From Burkholderiaceae bacterium (GTDB lineage: Bacteria > Pseudomonadota > Gammaproteobacteria > Burkholderiales > Burkholderiaceae), in contig CANFUO010000014.1 in assembly GCA_947450225.1 (NCBI GenBank), positions 1 through 35,819 on the forward strand: a stretch of DNA of 35,819 bases. Reading direction: 5' to 3'. Within the stretch, counting starts at the first letter, position 1, and each line of letters starts with the position of its first letter. A program made the position numbers and the translations under genes. Below the pieces are notes generated by a model. It searched no databases, was not told where the DNA came from, and was given only the letters and a program-made list of their open reading frames with translations. Shown piece by piece: positions 32,142 to 35,819 of this stretch.

Positions 32142-33248
32142 ATGCGCGTTACTGAGTTATATCAAGCATCGCTTGAAAAAAAAGGCTATCAAAGTGATGC
32201 AGCCCAACAGGCTGCTATTCAACGCTTACAACAATGCCAGGATGAATGGGAGCAGCGATCAGTAAAATCTGGTGGACTTTTCTCAAAACTTCTGAGTAGT
32301 AAATCCCCGGAGGTGCCCAAGGGCGTTTATTTTTGGGGTGGAGTTGGACGTGGTAAATCCTTCATCATGGATTGTTTTTTTGAAGCAATCAATATCGAAA
32401 AAAAGACACGCCTGCATTTTCATGAATTCATGCGCGAAGTACATCGAGAGCTTCAAGACTTAAGAGGGCAAGCAGATCCATTAGATCATTTAGGAAAAAA
32501 AATTGGCCAACGATACGAACTCATTTGTTTTGATGAGTTTCATGTCAGTGACGTAGCAGATGCCATGATTTTGTATCGACTATTAGACGCATTATTTAAA
32601 AACAATGTCCAATTTATTATGACGTCGAACTATCGACCTGATTTATTGTATCCAGATGGATTACATCGTGATCGTGTTTTGCCAGCGATCCGATTACTAG
32701 AGCAAAAGCTCGATGTGATGAATATCGATGCGGGTGTTGATTATCGTAAAGTCGTGATGGATCAAGTGCGAGCGTATATTACTCCCATGGGGCCAGAAGT
32801 TGATCAAGAGGTAGAAACTGTTTTTAGGCAATTAGCTGGCGCTCATACAGACGAGTCACAAGAGTTGCTGATTGAAAATCGCGTGATTAAATGTATTCGC
32901 AGGGCAGGAGGTATTGCTTGGTTTGATTTTGAGGAATTATGTGTTGGCCCGCGCTCACAAAATGATTATTTAGAAATTGCATCAACATTTCATACGGTCA
33001 TCTTAACGGGCGTCCCTAAAATGAGCCCAAGAATGTCGAGCGAAGCGCGTCGCTTTACATGGTTAATTGACGTGTTTTACGACCACAAACTAAAACTCAT
33101 CATGACTGCAGAAGTGGAAGCTGACCTTTTATACGTTGAAGGACAAATGTCAGGGGAGTTTCATCGCACCGTTTCAAGAATCATTGAAATGCAGTCAAAA
33201 GAATACTTACATGCACCAAGAAGAGTGGTGGATACCTCTCTCACATAA
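32142..33248 (+). CDS. zapE: ZapE, AFG1-like ATPase
   Basis: AAA-type ATPase homologous to ZapE/AFG1, associated in E. coli with Z-ring stability under stress and in mitochondria with protein quality control. Of 368 residues, Walker A GGVGRGKS is at 66-73 and Walker B LICFDEFHV at 127-135. LHFHEFMREVH, MTSNYRPDLLYPDGLHRDRVLP and WFDFEELC are family landmarks. It lies 12 bases after lpdA, the usual position in Burkholderiales, and probably belongs to the same transcript. Confidence 0.95.
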   Translation: MRVTELYQASLEKKGYQSDAAQQAAIQRLQQCQDEWEQRSVKSGGLFSKLLSSKSPEVPKGVYFWGGVGRGKSFIMDCFFEAINIEKKTRLHFHEFMREVHRELQDLRGQADPLDHLGKKIGQRYELICFDEFHVSDVADAMILYRLLDALFKNNVQFIMTSNYRPDLLYPDGLHRDRVLPAIRLLEQKLDVMNIDAGVDYRKVVMDQVRAYITPMGPEVDQEVETVFRQLAGAHTDESQELLIENRVIKCIRRAGGIAWFDFEELCVGPRSQNDYLEIASTFHTVILTGVPKMSPRMSSEARRFTWLIDVFYDHKLKLIMTAEVEADLLYVEGQMSGEFHRTVSRIIEMQSKEYLHAPRRVVDTSLT

Positions 33249-33297
33249 GGGGTGGGGTACAAATGATTCTTTTATCGAAATTCTTTCGTGAAAACGG

Positions 33298-33303
33298 TAG
33301 AAT
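33298..33303 (+). promoter_or_regulatory. -10 element predicting a leaderless transcript for the PHP gene
   Basis: TAGAAT is followed 6 bases later by the start ATG at 33310, the same spacing as before yicC, so the RNA would begin at the AUG. The ten-base string TAGAATAGGG also occurs before rpoZ. The -35 side is poor, and no Shine-Dalgarno sequence is visible. Confidence 0.5.
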
Positions 33304-33309
33304 AGGGTT

Positions 33310-34146
33310 ATGAATTCTATAAACGCCGATTTACATTGCCACTCCATCATTTCTGATGGGACTCTGACACCAGAGGACTTGGCTTTGCGTGCGCATAAAA
33401 ACGGTGTTCAATTATGGTCTCTTACCGATCACGATGTGATTGGTGGTCAAAAAAGAGCCCAGCTTGCTGCTCAGAATTTAGGGATGAAATACCTTGGTGG
33501 TGTAGAGATCTCCGTCAGTTGGATGGGGCAGACGATTCATATCGTTGGGATAGGAATTGATTCCGAGAATCCGATATTGATTGAAGGTTTGCGTAAAACA
33601 CGAGATGGCAGAAGTGCCCGTGGTAAAGAAATCGCTCGTCAATTAGAAGTGATTGGAATACCTGGAGTGTATGAAGGGGCGTTAACCTACGCCGGTAATC
33701 CCGAGCTACTATCGAGAACTCATTTCGCCAGATATTTAGTTGAAAAGAAGGTATGTCAATCGATAGATGAGGTATTCAAAAATTATCTCGTTGAAGGTAA
33801 GCCTGGCTATATTGGACATGAATGGGCAAGTCTTGAAGAGTCCGTGCAGTGGATTACAGCGGCAGGCGGCATTGCTGTGATTGCGCATCCAGGGCGTTAC
33901 CGACTCAGTGATATGCAAAAACATGAGCTATATCAAGCTTTTAAAAATGCTGGTGGAAAAGGAATCGAAGTCATCACCGGTAGCCACACACCGAGTCAAT
34001 ATGAAGAATATGCAAAAATTGCACAACAATATGGCTTTTATGCTTCACGGGGATCTGATTTTCATGATCCAGATGAAAGTCGTATTGATTTAGGGCAACT
34101 GCCTCACCTACCATCCACCCTTCAACCAGTTTGGTCATTACTTTAA
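33310..34146 (+). CDS. rnm: PHP-domain phosphoesterase (RNase AM / YciV type)
   Basis: A 278-residue PHP protein. E. coli YciV (RNase AM) removes short 5' ends from RNA and DNA and acts on 3',5'-bisphosphonucleotides. Metal ligands are visible as His9 and His11 in ADLHCHSIISDG, Asp16, then DHD (40-42), Glu67 in GGVEISV, IAHPGRY, and GSDFHDP near the C-terminus. The length is normal. Its transcript may start at the AUG (-10 box just upstream). trpS follows after 12 bases. RNase AM activity is inferred from family. Confidence 0.9.
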   Translation: MNSINADLHCHSIISDGTLTPEDLALRAHKNGVQLWSLTDHDVIGGQKRAQLAAQNLGMKYLGGVEISVSWMGQTIHIVGIGIDSENPILIEGLRKTRDGRSARGKEIARQLEVIGIPGVYEGALTYAGNPELLSRTHFARYLVEKKVCQSIDEVFKNYLVEGKPGYIGHEWASLEESVQWITAAGGIAVIAHPGRYRLSDMQKHELYQAFKNAGGKGIEVITGSHTPSQYEEYAKIAQQYGFYASRGSDFHDPDESRIDLGQLPHLPSTLQPVWSLL

Positions 34147-34158
34147 GCACAACTCACT

Positions 34159-35361
34159 ATGTTTTCTGAACGCGTATTATCAGGAATGCGGCCCACCGGG
34201 GCGTTGCATTTAGGTCACTATCATGGCGTATTAAAAAATTGGATACGATTGCAATCCGAATACCCATGTTTTTTCTTTGTTGCCGATTGGCATGCATTAA
34301 CGACGCATTATGAGTCGCCAGAGATTATTCAATCCTCCGTATGGGAAATGGTCATTGACTGGTTAGCTGCGGGTGTTGACCCTAGCCAGGCCACCTTATT
34401 CATCCAAAGTAAAGTTCCTGAGCATGCCGAACTCTTTTTGTTGCTTGCCATGGGAACCCCTTTAGGCTGGTTAGAAAGAGTGCCGACCTATAAAGATCAG
34501 ATAGAAAAATTAAACGAAAAAGATTTACAAACCTATGGATTTTTAGGGTACCCACTATTGCAGGCAGCAGATATTTTGATTTATCGTGCGCAGCATGTGC
34601 CAGTGGGAGAAGATCAGATCCCGCACGTAGAAATGACACGTGAGGTCGCAAGGCGTTTTAATTACTTATATGGACGAGAAGCGGGATTTGAAGAAAAAGC
34701 CTTAGAAGCCGCAAAAAAATTAGGTGGTAAAAGAACAAAGCTCTATTTAGAAGCAAGAACCGCCTACCAAGAACAAGGTGATGACGAAGCCCTTGAGCAA
34801 GCGCAAGCGATTGTGCATGAAGCTCAAAGTTTATCGATGGGTGACCGAGAGCGCTTATTTGGATACCTTGAAGGGGCGAGGAAAATTATTCTTGTAGAGC
34901 CACAAGCACTCTTAACAACAGCGTCGAAGATGCCAGGCTTAGATGGTCAAAAAATGTCAAAGTCGTATGGCAATACGATTGCACTTCGTGAAGATGCAGA
35001 GTCGATATCGAAAAAAATAAAAACCATGCCTACTGATCCTGCCCGGATTCGAAGGACGGATAGAGGCGACCCAAAAAACTGCCCTGTATGGGAATTACAT
35101 CAAGTCTACTCAGATCAGACTACAAAAGATTGGGTACAACAAGGATGCACGACGGCTGGAATTGGTTGTTTAGAATGTAAAGAGCCACTGATACAGCATG
35201 TCATCAAGGAGCAGCAGCCGATGCTTGAGCGCGCGCAGAAATATTTGGATGACCCGAGTTTATTGCGGGCACTCATCGCCGATGGATGTGATAAGGCACG
35301 CAAAACAGCTCAGGAGACAATGCGTGATGTTCGTGAGGCAATGGGGCTTGATTACTCATAA
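34159..35361 (+). CDS. trpS: Tryptophan-tRNA ligase
   Basis: Class I aminoacyl-tRNA synthetase for tryptophan. Of 400 residues, the HIGH-type motif is HLGH (17-20), PVGEDQIPHVEMTREVARRFN is the Trp-binding region, and KMSKS is at 265-269. About 60 residues between 175 and 240 are extra relative to the roughly 334-residue E. coli enzyme; such insertions occur in betaproteobacterial TrpS. The C-terminal tail has GCLECKEPLIQHV. It lies 12 bases after the PHP gene. Its end is overlapped by the methyltransferase frame. Confidence 0.96.
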   Translation: MFSERVLSGMRPTGALHLGHYHGVLKNWIRLQSEYPCFFFVADWHALTTHYESPEIIQSSVWEMVIDWLAAGVDPSQATLFIQSKVPEHAELFLLLAMGTPLGWLERVPTYKDQIEKLNEKDLQTYGFLGYPLLQAADILIYRAQHVPVGEDQIPHVEMTREVARRFNYLYGREAGFEEKALEAAKKLGGKRTKLYLEARTAYQEQGDDEALEQAQAIVHEAQSLSMGDRERLFGYLEGARKIILVEPQALLTTASKMPGLDGQKMSKSYGNTIALREDAESISKKIKTMPTDPARIRRTDRGDPKNCPVWELHQVYSDQTTKDWVQQGCTTAGIGCLECKEPLIQHVIKEQQPMLERAQKYLDDPSLLRALIADGCDKARKTAQETMRDVREAMGLDYS

Positions 35362-35819
35362 GCTATCGCCACCATCCCCATGGGTGGAGCGTTTTCTGAG
35401 GTTGATTACGCCATCCCAGGCCGCACCGTCGAGAATTCTAGATTATGCATGTGGCACTGGTCGGCATACACGCTTATGTCAGCAGTTAGGACATAAGGTA
35501 TTAGCCATTGATCATGATCAAGCAAGCTTGCAGACAATTGCAGAATCATACGGTCAGTGTCAACCTAAAGAGATCGAATTACGTTGTACAGATTTAGAGC
35601 TTGAAGAGTTTGCTTTTGCTCACGATGCGGAGAAGTTTTCAGGCTTAATTGTTACCAATTACTTGTATCGACCGCATCTCAGTAGTTTGCTAGATATATT
35701 GACGGTTGGTGGAGTCTTTATTTATGAGACTTTTGCGCTTGGTAATGAACGGTTTGGTAAGCCTTCAAATCCTCATTTTTTATTAAAAGAAAATGAACTT
35801 TTGGAGGTGGTAATGGCGA
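35348..35819 (+). CDS. Class I SAM-dependent methyltransferase, 3' end cut by window
   Basis: An open frame with no ATG near its start, running past the window end with no stop. The translation has the SAM-binding motif RILDYACGTGRHTRLCQQLGH, then VLAIDHDQASL, a region FSGLIVTNYLYRPHLSSLLDIL, and GGVFIYETFALGNERFGKPSNP, which together identify a Rossmann methyltransferase of the kind often found before dapA in Burkholderiales. The best start is TTG 35348 (overlapping trpS by 14 bases, with GAGG 9 bases upstream); GTG 35384 is an alternative. At least 157 residues lie in the window. Substrate unknown. Confidence 0.85.
   Translation, partial: MITHKLSPPSPWVERFLRLITPSQAAPSRILDYACGTGRHTRLCQQLGHKVLAIDHDQASLQTIAESYGQCQPKEIELRCTDLELEEFAFAHDAEKFSGLIVTNYLYRPHLSSLLDILTVGGVFIYETFALGNERFGKPSNPHFLLKENELLEVVMA

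Noticed and set aside
1-35819. CRISPR array, insertion sequence, prophage or multi-gene defence system
   Set aside because: No regularly spaced repeats, transposase, phage structural genes or defence gene sets are visible on either strand.

Overview
The window looks like chromosomal DNA of a small-genome, AT-leaning betaproteobacterium of the order Burkholderiales, most like Polynucleobacter or a close relative. Supporting signs are two Bug/TctC-type solute receptors, the rph-yicC / gmk-rpoZ-spoT / greB-tRNA-Arg order, an odhA-odhB-odhL-zapE operon behind a structured leader, a roughly 400-residue TrpS with an internal insertion, and a short H-NS of the Burkholderiales type. This assignment comes from family knowledge and gene order; no database was searched.

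Layout. 1-2746 (+): an HSL-type esterase and 3-hydroxybutyryl-CoA dehydrogenase, a clear terminator, then rarD. 2715-6227 (-): the compact operon rph-rdgB-hemW-panE with overlapping or abutting genes. 6271-10511 (+): yicC behind a promoter that predicts a leaderless mRNA, then gmk, rpoZ and a SpoT-type (p)ppGpp enzyme. 10513-11145: greB (-), divergent from a tRNA-Arg(ACG) with its own terminator. 11146-20136 is the accessory part: an uncharacterised 172-residue protein, a candidate small RNA with its own promoter and terminator, a Bug receptor translationally coupled to an Asp/Glu-racemase-like protein that lacks both catalytic cysteines, a small membrane protein, two MFS carriers, an LprI/DUF3298 envelope protein, a second Bug receptor, and a DUF2878/DUF3833 pair. 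20215-24789: a HigA-like antitoxin with no toxin beside it, trhP (U32), a Rieske ferredoxin, YaeQ, a SemiSWEET and fadD. 24790-25315 is a 526-base AT-rich gap with no gene, followed by H-NS and a convergent regulator with an HTH and a receiver-like domain. 26485-35819 (+): sucA leader RNA, sucA, sucB, lpdA, zapE, a PHP-domain phosphoesterase, trpS and a methyltransferase cut by the window end.

How the parts work together. The core blocks cover nucleotide and RNA housekeeping (rph, rdgB, yicC, gmk, greB, rpoZ), the stringent response, and the 2-oxoglutarate dehydrogenase complex (E1, E2 and E3 in order). The accessory block is about capturing organic acids: the two Bug receptors and two MFS carriers suit an organism living on dissolved carboxylates, although no TctA/TctB membrane subunits are present here.

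I saw no CRISPR array, insertion sequence, prophage or recognisable defence system. The most promising non-routine items are the candidate small RNA at 11836-11970, the cysteine-less racemase homologue, the leaderless promoter pair, the pseudoknotted sucA leader, and the regulator beside H-NS.
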